A stretch of DNA of 64,000 nt from Athripsodes cinereus (taxonomy: Eukaryota; Arthropoda; Insecta; Trichoptera; Leptoceridae). The stretch spans positions 744,001 through 808,000 of the forward strand of contig OX388313.1 of NCBI GenBank assembly GCA_947579605.1. Reading direction: 5' to 3'. The notes under the pieces were generated by a model that worked only from the letters and a program-made list of their open reading frames with translations, did no database searches and had not been told where the DNA came from. Of the stretch, positions 9,590-20,826 are shown one piece after another. Both the position numbers and the translations under genes were made by a program. Numbering within the stretch: the stretch's first letter is position 1; every line of letters starts with the position of its first letter.

Positions 9590-10110
9590 TTTTTTTTAAA
9601 TTCTTTTTGCTTATCATCATAATGACATAACAGTTAAATTTTGAACAAATCAATATAAAATTTAAAATACTAGGACGATATATGCAGTGGTGAGATTATC
9701 ACTATGAAGTGATTCCTTCCATCTATATCTATATATAGTGAGTTACAATCCATTGGATTGGTCTGCAACGAGTTTGAGTTTCCTTCTCCATTACTCCCTA
9801 ATTTCATCTAGTCTATTTAGTTCTACGTATGTGCCACAGTTCATGTCCTTCTTCAGTTGGTCCATATAGGTCTCTTGGTCAACCTAGAGGCAATGGTAGA
9901 CCATTTCTGCCTTTGGTCCTCCGCGATGGTGATAAGCAGTCCTGGGTGCCTGATATTGTGGCCAATCTAGTTAGCTCGTTGTTGGCTGATTCTTTTAAGG
10001 AGTTGCCGTTTTTCGCCGTACCTTGGTTCGCCTACCTTCTATCTAATCGCATTTATCTGTCTCACTGTGATATTTTTCGCAATTGGGATAGTCATCGAAC
10101 GGATGTGTGT
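9590..10110 (-). pseudogene. LINE C-terminus plus 3' end (family D)
   Basis: The - strand encodes E-T-Y-M-D-Q-L-K-K-D-M-N-C-G-T-Y and then L-N-R-L-D-E-I-R-E, a stop, W-R-R-K-L-K-L-V. This is a decayed version of the common LINE ending RPR.TWMDQLK.DM...YEL.RLAEDR..WRR. An upstream frameshift separates it from an earlier part. Downstream on the - strand lies family D (ATAATCTCACCACTGCATAT, TCGTCCTAGTATTTTAAA), so family D is probably the 3' UTR of this lineage. Confidence 0.65.
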
Positions 10111-10129
10111 GAAATAAAGTGAGTAATTT

Positions 10130-11680
10130 TATATTATGTACATAGTACGAGATGACTAAAAATGATTAGGTATTTTATTCCCGTGATTCACTTTAAGATG
10201 ATAAGTATATACAAACATGTACAGTGTAGGCCTGGTATTGTATTATGAATATTGTGTCCTTTAAATAACACCTCTGCATTTTACAAGGTCCGAAACACGG
10301 TGACTCTTCATTATGTTACAAGTACAATAATAACCCGATTATTATTATAATTTGGATTTGAAAATTCAAAAGTTTAGTTCGTTACTCTTTTATATTCACA
10401 AATAGCTGCGTTTCGCGAAGGGACGTTTAGTCCCTTCACAGCGAAGGGTAAAAATTCACCCCGGATCATTCGGTGGTACATACCTACGCATTCTCTTCCC
10501 GATTTCAACGAACGTTCGGCAAATGACCCAAAGGTCACCGAATAATTGGACCAAAGCCTCTTTACCGTCAACAAGTAGGTAATAAAAAACAACAATGTAA
10601 ATTTTGCCATTTGATCCAAATATCTGTTTCTTGGTTGACCTTTCTAATTCTTACCTCAGAGATTGCATCGAGCAGGCATGGATGTCCGATTTTATAACCA
10701 ATCTTATTCGTTTGTTGTGCAATTTTTTTAATGTAATCCTTCATAAATGATCTGATGTCTGCTTTTACCGATGTGGTGAAATTATTTATTTGGCGCCGTT
10801 TAATGGAGCATTCATTTCAAGAATATTCTCTAGTGGATCCATGTCATACTTATGTCTAGAGCATCATCATGTTAAAGACAGATATATATTTAACTGCTTA
10901 TAAAATCTCCAACAAATTTCCAAAATAAAATACTGTCAAATCTTCAAGTTTACGATATAGATTATTGTGAAACTTTCCCTAGGTTTTTATTGACTTCTTA
11001 CTACATATTTTCAATAGGACTTTGTAATTTATGCCAATCCTTTCGGATTTTCCTTCAACAACTTTATACTGAAAAGTTTTTTACGAGATTTTATTGTATT
11101 TTAAATTCTTTAGATTATAAATAATGGTACAATATTCGCATGTGGTTAGCATGGTGTGTAGTGTAACTATGTATTTGTCACCATTAGAGGAACTTGTATA
11201 ATATATTTTATTTTGTAAAGTAACGATATTATGACATGCTCCATGCCCATATCGAGACAGTCAGTAAATACCTGATAGCCGTTTTCTACTCACTCACCCA
11301 CGCGATTTATTTGTCACTATTATAATATTATACTTTTATATTATATTATACGTAATTAAACAGGTACATGTTATAATATTAATTTTATACCTGGTTGATA
11401 TCAGGTAGAATTTATGACAATTTATGAAATATGGTAGATACCTAACTAGTAATTAATAATAACGTTGTGTTTTAGTTTAAATTTTAAACCTAATCTGCGA
11501 ATCCTCCTTTTCCAGAATTTCTTTTTGATTACCACTTTAGCGTCGGAAGTACCAACTAGTGGTCTTGGCCTAATCTTGATCTTAAGACTGAATCTAATCT
11601 TAATTGAATTCAAGAGTAACCCTGCTGATTTGAATTGAAGGGGTTATTTCTACCTGTGGTCTCTAGTTTTTTCTATAAAT
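10130..11680. other. No recognised gene; one small hairpin
   Basis: AT-rich. GAAGGGAC at 10417-10424 and GTCCCTTC at 10430-10437 form an 8-bp hairpin with a 5-nt loop, lying between two copies of GCGAAGGG. No other structure recognised. Confidence 0.4.
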
Positions 11681-11684
11681 TAAG

Positions 11685-11790
11685 ATGACTCTGAATTAGA
11701 AATAAACCCAAATACACCAAAGCACCCTCACAGAAAGCAATATTATGTTTTTGACGTGAAGCTGGTGTATGTCGACAGCGAGTGAAAATA
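11685..11790 (-). repeat. SINE-1, diverged partial copy
   Basis: AATAAACCCAAATACACC...CACCCTCACAGAAAGCAATA...GTGTATGTCGACAGCGAG follows the antisense order of the SINE-1 body. The tRNA-like head is mostly lost. Confidence 0.5.
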
Positions 11791-11934
11791 TGACAGATTA
11801 ATAGAGGAAGAATGTGAAGATTTTTTCATTTCATTTTAGGATCACAATCAAGATATATTTAACATTTTCAGAAGATTTGCTACTCATTCTGAATACTTAC
11901 ATATCTTATTGTTTTTATTGGAACGAAGATGACA

Positions 11935-12095
11935 GTTTTCACGGTCCTCGGAATAGAGTAGGCCTCCTCCCACTCTTTTCTGTGACAGTTCGAACATCCT
12001 GTAAAAAAAGGTGTAAATAAAACAAAACGTACCTATAAAGTATTTAGCACGTTCAATCAGTGATGAGCTATGCCACCCATCTCGAAATCTTAATT
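11935..12095 (+). repeat. Family A repeat, 5' half
   Basis: TCCCACTCTTTTCTGTGACA, GTTCGAACATCCTGTAAAAA and ATGCCACCCATCTC match family A in sense order. It stops where the family B copy at 12095 begins. Confidence 0.6.
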
Positions 12096-12240
12096 TTTTA
12101 TTATATATTTATTTTATTCTTCACTGTACATTGGTTACAATACTATAAATCAATACAAATTATCAGTTGTACAATTCAACATACATAAGGCGAGTTTTTA
12201 GTTAGAATGCGATATCTTCCCACTAACCTGGGATTTTTTT
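12095..12240 (-). repeat. Family B repeat
   Basis: TTATTCTTCACTGTACATTG...GGCGAGTTTTTAGTTAGAAT then GCGATATCTTCCCACTAAC. Sense orientation is the - strand. Confidence 0.75.
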
Positions 12241-12589
12241 GTGACGGATAGGAAACCTGTATCTATATATTTTACATGAACTTATTCTATTGTATATTGT
12301 ATAAAATCTTGAGAGACGCCGTGATGGTATAAACATAATTATAGAGAAAATGAAAGTAATACTGGGTTGGTTAGAAAAAATTGCGCCTCCAAGATATTGA
12401 AAATGATGCCTTACCACATACAATAATTTGGAGAAAGTGAGGTTCGTGGACGTATTCTGTATGTCCAGGAGCCTTTACAGGAGCCATGTTAGGCAGGAAT
12501 GATATATTTATTTTGATTTTATTTTTTCTCTTTCTGTGCTTTGTAGTTTGTACTGTACTCATGGCAATTAAAAAGGCCCAAAAAATCAA

Positions 12590-13160
12590 AGATTTGCTGA
12601 TTAAGTAGGTGCGAGTAGGTACAATAATTATGTTGCATCTTTATTATATTATATTGTGTAAAATTTTATTTGTATGTTGCCCATTTTTTTAAATAAATAA
12701 AAAAAATATTTAAAAAATATATTGTATTTCTGTGTAAAATTGGTTATAATAATTGTCAATATACAGTAAAGAAAGAATAAACAAATGTATTTTTCAATCC
12801 AAGATCACTACTTCTGTTATAACACTTTCATTTTCACACTATGTCCGTATGACTACCATTCACAATAACTCCAGGGTGCTTCGAATTAATTTACCCATAA
12901 ATTATTTTGTTATTTTTAATGTTTTAATTTCGTGAATCCCAAACTTGTACCTACATCATTTCCTGCCCGTGTGTAATGTGTGGAATGAGTAATTAAGACG
13001 GTGTGGACGTGTGGAGAGAATGAATGAATAAATATTAAATTAATTAACTCCCAAACATCTGACTGCGATACGGCTTGCATGTGTAATGTTTTATAGAAAT
13101 ACATATTACCAGAGATAAGCAACCATTATGTTGATGAGAGCTCAGAATTAGTTTTTTTTT
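12590..13160. other. No recognised gene
   Basis: AT-rich; only a scrap of family B (ATATACAGTAAAGAAAGAAT near 12755-12785). Confidence 0.4.
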
Positions 13161-13165
13161 ATTGA

Positions 13166-13300
13166 TTGTGTTGACGTTTATTTAATTCCATAATAATTTA
13201 CATATGTAGATAAACACAAACAGTTTTGAGTTTTATTATATTTAGTAGTAGGTACAGTAACCTGGTTTCGACTTACAAAATCATTGATAAACATATTGCT
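13166..13300 (-). repeat. Decayed hammerhead-type repeat, inverted relative of 55175-55285
   Basis: GATAAACACAAACAGTTTTG...TAGGTACAGTAACCTGG then TTTCGACTTACAAAATCATT is the reverse complement, with changes, of 55180-55285. On the - strand GTAAGTCGAAACCAGG keeps the stem II right arm and GAAA core, but the CTGATGA core is lost. Confidence 0.6.
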
Positions 13301-13803
13301 ATTATTAAATACAAGCTTTTGTAACCCGGCATTGCTCGGGTTTAAATAAACAGAAACCGTGCAAATACATGGGTTAAAATCGGTATTTTTAGTTTTTAGT
13401 ACCTACATAAATCTTCAAGTGATTTGCCATGAAAAGTAAAGAAAAATATTAGGCGAAAATAAATAGGTTCTTATGGCTAGTACCGAGGTACTTTTGTATT
13501 ATTTTATTTATACAAAAAATCAATTAACATTGTTTATGGATTTTTTACATAATACTATTCTTATTCTACAGTATGGATTTCTATGGTCTCATAATATCCT
13601 CCATTATGAAAATAGCTCAAAATGTCAAAAATATGCAATTTTTATTCTCATAATTCAGGATTTTTTGTCATTAGCAATCACAATGTTTCATTATGTAAAT
13701 AGTCCCTAATTATTTAGTTTCAGTATTGTTTTATTTATTGTTACATCCATTTTGAAATTAATTCAATACAATGAAAAATGTTTGACTACAAATATTGGAT
13801 TTT

Positions 13804-13841
13804 CATACATTCGCTTGGCAATTTTGTCAAGCGAATGTATG
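13804..13841. repeat. Perfect 14-bp hairpin
   Basis: CATACATTCGCTTG (13804-13817) and CAAGCGAATGTATG (13828-13841) are exact reverse complements with a 10-nt loop. No surrounding TIR element was recognised. Confidence 0.85.
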
Positions 13842-13844
13842 GGA

Positions 13845-14800
13845 ATCTCATTAAAATTGTAATATCTTTATCAATACATAAGATATTTAAAATGTTTTGA
13901 GCCTTAAACCTGCCCAGGAGATGAGACCTCGTATAGAGTGTATTATTTTACTTCTGTCTTTCCTTATTTCAGAGTCCATTGAGGACATACGCACATACGA
14001 ACCGACTCAAATATTTATGTGTGGATTCTAAAACTCAAACAGTTTGAGATAATGTCCATAGTTTACTTTTTTTAGATGTATGAGTTCAATATGGATCTTT
14101 TATCGATATTATTTCTACTTTTTCATATTTTTTATGTTTGAAATTATTTATTTGTTTAACTATTTGCTTATTTAACCAATATTATAGGTAGGTAAACAAT
14201 GCTACACATAGTCAAAGTTTTTACCAAGAAATAAATCAGCTAAGTTCCCATTCTTACTCAATCAAAGAGTGCGCTTAGAATAGATTCTTTAGGTAGATTC
14301 ATTCAAGGGATATTAGATTTATGTAGTAAAATTGCATATTAAATTAATATTTTCTTCAATCTAAGTGCATAATTATATTTAATATTGTATGTCTGTAAGC
14401 AACATAAGTTTTTTTTTTACATTGCTAATATTTTTGTTCGATAGGTGCTTACCTAATTATTATTATTCAGCAGTATTTACATTATATCTTAGGACTCTAT
14501 TGTCACTGTGTCAATCTGTATTATATACTTAAAAATGTAATGTTTTCAATAATTATGCCAACGAAGATCAACGTTTGTGTATCCCTGTAGTAGGTAAAAA
14601 TTCAAATAATTCTTGTTTCGTGCGATACAAACATTGCTTCGTTACAACATTGAAGATGTCATGTGCAACGAAATTTATTAGGTTTTTTCTTATTATTGAA
14701 TTTTTGTTAGTAGGTACCTATTTTTTCCAGTAAATTCTTGTATGCATCTTTTTATTTTGTCATTTCGACAGTCAGTGCATACCTAATAAAGGATTCTATC
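13845..14800. other. No recognised gene
   Basis: AT-rich intron-like DNA with no repeat family recognised. Confidence 0.4.
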
Positions 14801-14809
14801 CCAGCCCTT

Positions 14810-15260
14810 TTTTATAATCCCGGGATTTCGGGATTATCTACAGTAATTGATCCCGGGATTGTATTGGTAATGAAAAGTGGTAAAAAAGTCAATACCAGCA
14901 AAATTTGTTTTTTGTTTATCTTTTGCCAATATATTTAAGTAATAATATTTTTTTTATTTTTCTATGCAAACGGCTAAGTGAATCCCGTGTGCAAAACAAA
15001 CTTAGTGCTCTTCATTAACAAGTTTTCCGACCTTCAGCATAACATTTGGACCATCAGTCACTATTGCCACAATATCGGTATCTAGGGAGATATCGAACTC
15101 AGAAAGGTGGCTATTTTAAGATACGAACACAAGTTTCAGCTGTCAGTGATTCATCAATGCGAACGACTCCCAATTTCCTGACTTATTTCAAAATTGTATG
15201 AATCCCAAAAATCCCGAGATTTGGTAAATTTAATCACGAAAATTTCGGGACTAAAATACG
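14810..15260 (-). mobile_element. hAT transposon remnant
   Basis: CCCGGGATTTCGGGATTATC at the left and CGAGATTTGG...AATTTCGGGAC at the right suggest degenerate ends with CCCGGGATT-type repeats around the transposase pseudogene at 14957-15176. Exact borders are uncertain. Confidence 0.5.
14957..15176 (-). pseudogene. hAT-family transposase fragment, broken
   Basis: The - strand encodes K-L-G-V-V-R-I-D-E-S-L-T-A-E-T-C-V-R-I-L-K, then a stop and frameshift, then S-L-D-T-D-I-V-A-I-V-T-D-G-P-N-V-M-L-K, E-E-H, a stop, and C-F-A-H-G-I-H-L-A-V. The last block (CxAHxIxLAV) and the preceding D(I/V)xxxVTDGxxNM-like block are hallmarks of hAT transposases of the BED-finger type. The stop between EEH and V-C-F is TAA where CAA would fit. 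It has at least one frameshift and two stops, so it is dead. Confidence 0.75.
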
Positions 15261-15345
15261 ACCACTATCTCGAGATTAAATCCTCTAATACATGCATATC
15301 TATGTATAGGTACCTATAGGTTAATATTTTCAACATAAATTTTAT

Positions 15346-15436
15346 ATTATTATTAACTAAAAACACTGCATACCCCTCTAGAACATTGTCAGAACTTGTT
15401 CTAGTGGTATATACAGTGTTTTTAGTTAATAATAAT
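15346..15436. repeat. Long hairpin (39-bp arms, 13-nt loop)
   Basis: The left arm (15346-15384, ATTATTATTAACTAAAAACA...CTAGAAC) and right arm (15398-15436) pair with only a few mismatches around CATACCCCT / GTGGTATATA. It could be a minute foldback transposon or a pre-miRNA-like transcript; sequence alone does not decide. Confidence 0.85.
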
Positions 15437-15979
15437 TCAAAATCGATTACCACAAAGTTACACATGAAAATATCGAACTTTTATATTCCTTTGAATGATA
15501 TGAATTGGATTAAACATAAAAAGCTCTAGAATGTAAAATATAAGTAGTGTAAAGAGAGTGATGACAACTTCTTCACACATTCTAATATCTAAAGTAGTAT
15601 GTATCAATAACAAGTCTTCAAGAGAATACAGAGCTACTGTGGACTATCACAAGATGATAAAAACCAGACACAGTTGGAGCAAAACAGATCCTTAACAAGT
15701 CACCGAACCTAATACAACATTACATTAAGTGGATGGGACATGGTATAATAGTCTTTAATCAGTCAGTTGAAAGAACTTGGTGTACGTAGGTATATTATAA
15801 TAAACATTATTACAGATCGTGTAACTCCTTCCGCCTACCTATTCAGTTTATTTAAATAATTGTGTTTATTTATATTCAATAGATAAAATAAAGTATTTTT
15901 AGACTATATTGAAAACACAAATTTTTATTTGATATTGGCGAATCAATTTAAATGTGTGATAGGTCTGTATAATAATATA

Positions 15980-16100
15980 CCAACATGGCATATCCCACAA
16001 GTGTAAGAGGCAAATGCATTAATGCCTTGTTCTATAGAACCTTCGTCTCCACATCGAGCGATCCTCCGCCATGTGTGGGGTACGCCCCATGCCCTCTGTG
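15980..16100 (-). repeat. Adjacent scraps of family A and an HDGHDP-type LINE
   Basis: CATGGCATATCCCACAAGTG (about 15984-16003) is the family A tail. CATCGAGCGATCCTCCGCCA then TGTGTGGGGTACG is antisense to the M-A-E-D-R-S-(K/M)-W LINE segment seen at 760-880. Confidence 0.5.
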
Positions 16101-16214
16101 GCCTTTTTAATTTTGTACTGGGCGCCTTCCACGCCTCCGTTACTCAGCTCCAGTCAGGCTTCTAATTGATTCAAATGTCATCGGCTATATACCAAATTTC
16201 TGTCTACTCTGACA

Positions 16215-16365
16215 ATTCACAATCTTTCTATCTATAACCTCACGTCGTGTCCCAGGAGGTGTGGGCAGAGAGAACGAAACGCCATTTAGATCTATCCTTA
16301 CAAACTTCTCTCGCTTCCTCCACATTCATCCAGTTTCTCATACATGCACGCCGATTTTTCTCGAC
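16215..16365 (-). pseudogene. HVERM-lineage LINE 3' fragment
   Basis: CTCACGTCGTGTCCCAGGAG then GTGGGCAGAGAGAACG and AGATCTATCCTTACA match the 3' 150 bp of the copy at 23030-23407. It ends at the R-N-R-R-A-C codons. Confidence 0.8.
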
Positions 16366-16369
16366 AATT

Positions 16370-17310
16370 CACAATACATAGGTAAATTACTTCTATGAGT
16401 GCAATATCAAAACGATCGAATTGTCGTGGGAATAGATGAATCAAATAGGTATCTCAGAATCACTCCAAATGGAATAAATTCAATTTCTATGGATAAATAA
16501 AAATTTTAACTTCCTTGAGGTGTTTATTCACTCCTAATAGTTGTATTTGCATATATTTTTATGTAAAATTTATAATTTTCACATTACATATTATATTGTA
16601 GGTATATGACCTCCTAACAAGATGATATTATGATATCTCAGATGTTCCTAATAGGTATGTAAGTATGTATTTTGTTTCTCAAATGAGATTTTATCTATTT
16701 GCTTTCATATAATAATATTATCTACATACATAATATTTTTACTTTGTTTTCCCAGCGATAGTTGAGAGCATATTATTAATATTATCATTAAACTCAAACA
16801 ATCGCCTACATTTTACTAAGATAATTTTCACGATAGTAACAAAATTATGAACAACTCTTTAACTATATCTTCTTATCTCAATGTTTGCCTTGTCCAAATA
16901 ATACTCTTAACATTATTCATAATTATATTTAACACTGCATTATAGAGAATCGTATATAGCTATATAGAGAAGAGCTTCTATTCGACATACCTACAGTATT
17001 TTATTTTATGAATGTGTTGAAAACAGTTCCTCATTTAGGAGAGTAAAAATATTCCAACAAACATTGTAATCTCAGTAATCAGTTTATTTGTAAGAAATTA
17101 TCAAGACGCGGTTACTTACCTAAGTATTACCTATCCAAGTTCTTTTTGTGCAATGAAAATCTTAAAATTTATTTATTTATTTAAAACAATAGGTACATGG
17201 CATTTGCCTTTGTCAGTATACAGATAAACCTCAAAACTTTACATAATCATTCAACATATAAAAATAAACATAAATATGCATAGTTATAAATATAAAAACT
17301 AATAGGTAGG
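16370..17310. other. No recognised gene
   Basis: AT-rich DNA; nothing beyond short AT-palindromes recognised. Confidence 0.4.
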
Positions 17311-17317
17311 TACTCCA

Positions 17318-17730
17318 GTTTGAGTCAAAAAAGTAAAATGTACATATTCAAATACAAAGTCTTAGAAGGATTTTGGATGTCAGATGGTATGAACATGTTA
17401 CAAATGATGCTGTGCGCCGGCGCACCCAGAAGAGACCTGTAATCTCCGTAATACAAGAAAGACGATGGTGCTGGCTGGGACATGTTTTGAGAATGCCCAA
17501 TGATAGTTGGCCAAAAAGAGCACTGTTCTTCCGTCCGCAGGGGTTCCGTAGGCCCGGGCGTCCCTCTTTCACAATACACCGTTCCTATGACAACGATATC
17601 AGAGCGCAAGGAATGTCGTGGGAAGAGGTGACGCAATTGGCACAGAGACGCTCTGAATGGAGGAGGCTGGTTTCTGCCCTGTGCTCCCGAGAGGAGCGTT
17701 GAGGGCGATGATGATGATGATGATGATTCA
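17318..17730 (+). pseudogene. RTE-like LINE, C-terminal end with (ATG)n tail
   Basis: Best copy of the HVLRM lineage. The open frame runs to the stop at 17700-17702 and reads C-L-R-R-I-L-D-V-R-W-Y-E-H, then W-L-G-H-V-L-R-M, P-K-R-A-L-F-F, G-R-P-S-F-T, M-S-W-E-E-V-T-Q-L-A-Q and W-R-R-L-V-S-A-L-C. These are the domain after the reverse transcriptase in RTE-class LINEs. The stop is followed by GGGCGATGATGATGATGATG, the microsatellite tail typical of RTE elements. There is no real start codon because the copy is 5'-truncated near AGTCTTAGAAGGATTTTGG. The G-R-P-S-F-T-I-H-R-S segment differs from the usual GRP(R/K).TW, and the copy at 46139-46445 shares it, so this is a subfamily feature. Confidence 0.85.
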
Positions 17731-17944
17731 AATACAGTAAATGAATTCAAAAATATATATACATCAACTATATACCTGCACCTATTATCATCCATAATTA
17801 AACTAATGGAACTTGCACATTTGTGTAAACATCGGTATTATATAATTATTCTTGATCTGTAAAACAATCGAGTCGATGAAATATACGAGTAATAATCATA
17901 GATTTTTATTCATAATACCAAACACTCGTATGTATTTTCGTTGC

Positions 17945-18180
17945 AATAAAGTGAGGCAACATTTTTCGGCACTTTTGACAGAACGGTTGGCAAAAGGAAG
18001 TGTGGTAAATCGCTAAAAATGTTGACAAGAACTTCAAAAAATCTCCAGTTACGTCTATATAAATGTAAAAATTATATATTTTTATAAAAATGGGAGAAAG
18101 AGTTCATAAAATGTAGGATACACCACACGCTTTCGCCAACCGTTCTGTCTTAAGTTCATACATTTTTTGCTTCACTTTTG
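17945..18180. mobile_element. Foldback element with about 46-bp inverted ends
   Basis: Left AAAGTGAGGCAACATTTTTC...TTTTGACAGAACGGTTGGC and the inverted right end AAAGTGAAGCAAAAAATG...TTAAGACAGAACGGTTGGCG agree. No coding capacity and no clear target duplication. The right arm contains TTGGCGAAAGCG, also present in the hammerhead at 34338-34378, but no CTGATGA. Confidence 0.6.
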
Positions 18181-18322
18181 TAAACGAGTCAGGGTTCTAT
18201 TAGGTTTCGTATGGAATTCTGTGCTAATATTATGGAAGAAAGGTCAACCAGCTAGCTGACTTTATTCAAAATCCATGCGAAACATTATCCAAAACTATAA
18301 TAAAGAAAATTGGGAACTCATT

Positions 18323-18818
18323 GAGATGGTAGGCCCCAATGTCAGATATCTGTCAAATATAGTTTTGTATGCAGGAAAATTGTTGCTACAATAATATTAT
18401 TTGGATTTTTTGGCGAAATATTTTTCTTTTTTTTTTATTTGCAAAAATAAAATAAAACCGGCAAAAATAAAATCTAATTTGTATACAAATTTCCTAAAGC
18501 TTATATTCGAGGTAGGTTTTATTTTAGCAGGTTTTATTTTATTTTTGCTATCTAATTTGAATTTTTTTCTATATATTTTTGAAATCTAATTCGAATATAA
18601 ACTTTATGAAATTCGTATTTGAGCTAGATTTTATTTTTGCTAGTTTTAGCAAAAATAAAATCTAACTCGAATGTAAAGTTTACCGGTGTCGAAAAAATTG
18701 ATGTCCAAAAATAATTTAACGTGGTGACCAAAAAATAATTCTACATATGGCAACAATTTCGTGAATATTACTTTTGCTATGAAATCTCACATTTGACAAC
18801 AGTGGGGCCTACCATCTC
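18323..18818. mobile_element. TIR element ending GAGATGGTAGGCCCC
   Basis: GAGATGGTAGGCCCCAATGT at the left is mirrored by GGGGCCTACCATCTC at the right, with inner matching TGTCAAAT blocks. The interior is a set of imperfect palindromic repeats of AAAAATAAAATCTAATTCGA and its complement. About 496 bp, no ORF of transposase type. Target duplication not identified. Confidence 0.7.
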
Positions 18819-18829
18819 ATATAGTGCCG

Positions 18830-19780
18830 AAAATTGTATCTGCACAATAAAGATATAAACCTAGATATATGTTTAAAATGTATTTTTTTCTACCTTATCT
18901 TTAGTAATAAATACGATAATATTTGATAAGAAAAAAGCGAAAACCAAGTAATATGATTTGACACGAACATGCCGTGAGAGTTTCAAATGAAATCAGTTTA
19001 TTTTTAGACATAAAATATTATGAAGTTTCCAATTTGTCAACATCAAAATAACTGAGAACAAGGTAGGTAGGTTTGAAGGAACGTAATACTAAATTCTTGG
19101 TTATTTAACTAACGATATAATGCCGCCGCTAGAGTTTTAAACGATATATAAAATTAGATAAAAGATTATTATAAAAACAACAAACACACTGGTCTTGGCT
19201 TCTGACTGAACTAAAGATAGTTCTATGCGTCGTTTACATTTGTTATGTGCCCGTTGGATGTTCATCCGGGATGAATCACATCTCACGTCTATTATAATAA
19301 TATTATTATCTTGCAGGATAGAGATGTCATTCAGATCTTACAAGGTTACGTTTTCGAGCACTGCTGCAGATGCAATCGCTTTCATCGTCGAGGTTACGGT
19401 TTCCATTCTCAACTGGGTTGCAAGTCTTCTCTGTAAAACTGAGACAACACTGAAGTCTGGAATATTGTACATTATTTGATAAACTCGTCAGTCATTCCTA
19501 CTGACGTCTGTGTTAAATAGTCTTGTTCAAATTATTCAATATTTTTTTTCGATGTATTTCATTTCTAAATTTTATATTTATTATATTAGCAACCATAATA
19601 TAAAAAAAAATACGTTTTGCAATCAGAAATATAGACGGGAAATTTGTCTATTAGCATTTTAGTGAAAATATGATGAAAGTTTATCCACTTTTAATTTAGT
19701 TTAATAAACACTTAGAAGTAGAACAGTGTGAACACCACTTCAAGATATAATAATAAGCATGTAGGTATATTTTGTCTGAG
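18830..19780. other. No recognised gene; one GC-richer patch
   Basis: At 19306-19480 a GC-richer patch (CGAGCACTGCTGCAGATGCA, then GCTTTCATCGTCGAGG) stands out from AT-rich surroundings and is open in more than one frame. I could not match it to a known domain. It may be an old coding remnant of a transposon. Confidence 0.35.
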
Positions 19781-19789
19781 ATTCTACAC

Positions 19790-20449
19790 CAGGGGTGGGC
19801 AGACTTACACCATCAGTGGTTTACAATAATAAAATTAGAAGACAAGCGGTCTACTAGCAAATTTTCATATTGGTATAAAAAATCGAAATGTTCAACGTTC
19901 TCTTCGATTTTGTTTGAAAATATTTTCTCATATTCTTGAGCCTGCTCGGCCCCTTCCACCGTTATACTTATCAACTTTGCATTTTACAATTCATCGGCTT
20001 GTTATTTTTTCGCAAAGTAATAAGTAGACGCCTATTGCAAAGTAAATACCTAAGTCGTTCTGTTCCCTCATTGTGGTCCCGTGTAGATGGGGTCTGTCTA
20101 ACTATGTTGACTGTGCCTTCTGAGAGAGTGTGGAAGTGTCCAAGGCAGAATTAAGACCCTATTATTCAGGAGTTGTTAAAATTCTTGAATGGTTTTTCCA
20201 CAAAACGCCGCATCTTAAAAGAAAATTGTGTAGTTATTATTATTATTGGTATTTTTCATAAAAAAGTTTACCAACTTTGCGAATCAATTGAAAAGAATAT
20301 CTTGACATTTTGAATTTGTAATTCGTCGGGTTGCGAAAGTAGACGTTGTTTGTGTTTTAGTCAACTTTTCAAAAGTGAGTATATATTTTTATAAGTTTGA
20401 GTGCGATCGACTCTTAAACCGCTTTCGATCGATTATTTGCCCAACCCTG
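19790..20449. mobile_element. hAT element (non-autonomous) with 8-bp target duplication
   Basis: The ends CAGGGGTGGGCAGAC and ...TTTGCCCAACCCTG are inverted repeats of the familiar CAGGGGTGGGCAAA hAT type. The flanks TTCTACAC (19782-19789) and GTCTACAC (20450-20457) match at 7 of 8 positions and fit the hAT nTnnnnAn preference. The 660-bp interior has no recognisable transposase. Confidence 0.85.
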
Positions 20450-20459
20450 GTCTACACTA

Positions 20460-20820
20460 TTTACAGGTGTATACTCTTACTAATTTTCATCTTCCACACC
20501 TAGGACTACGTATGTTTTATTTATATTATACGATAGTATCTCAACTGACGCGAGAAGATTTCTATCTTCAGTTCCTAAAATAATAACTCATATGAAATAA
20601 CCCAGGGACAAATGGTTAGAATAAACTTAGTATATTTATGTACTATACATACATACAACGTAAGCCGAGATTATTTGTAAATTCGTTAAAATGGATAAAT
20701 ACTTATACGAACTATTTTTGACTGATGTAAAAAGAATGCTGTTTAATTATATTCATTCAGAATAGTGGGTCTTTCTGACGACTATTTTAAATTGATAGGT
20801 ACTATGTAGTTTTCAAAAGG
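20460..20820. other. No recognised feature
   Basis: AT-rich; nothing recognised. Confidence 0.4.
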
Positions 20821-20826
20821 ACGTGA

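Noticed and set aside
19225..19479. 84-codon frame with an apparent splice acceptor (TTGCAG near 19314)
   Set aside because: No domain match, no matching donor judged convincing, and no relation to integrin. Left as an unassigned GC-richer patch.
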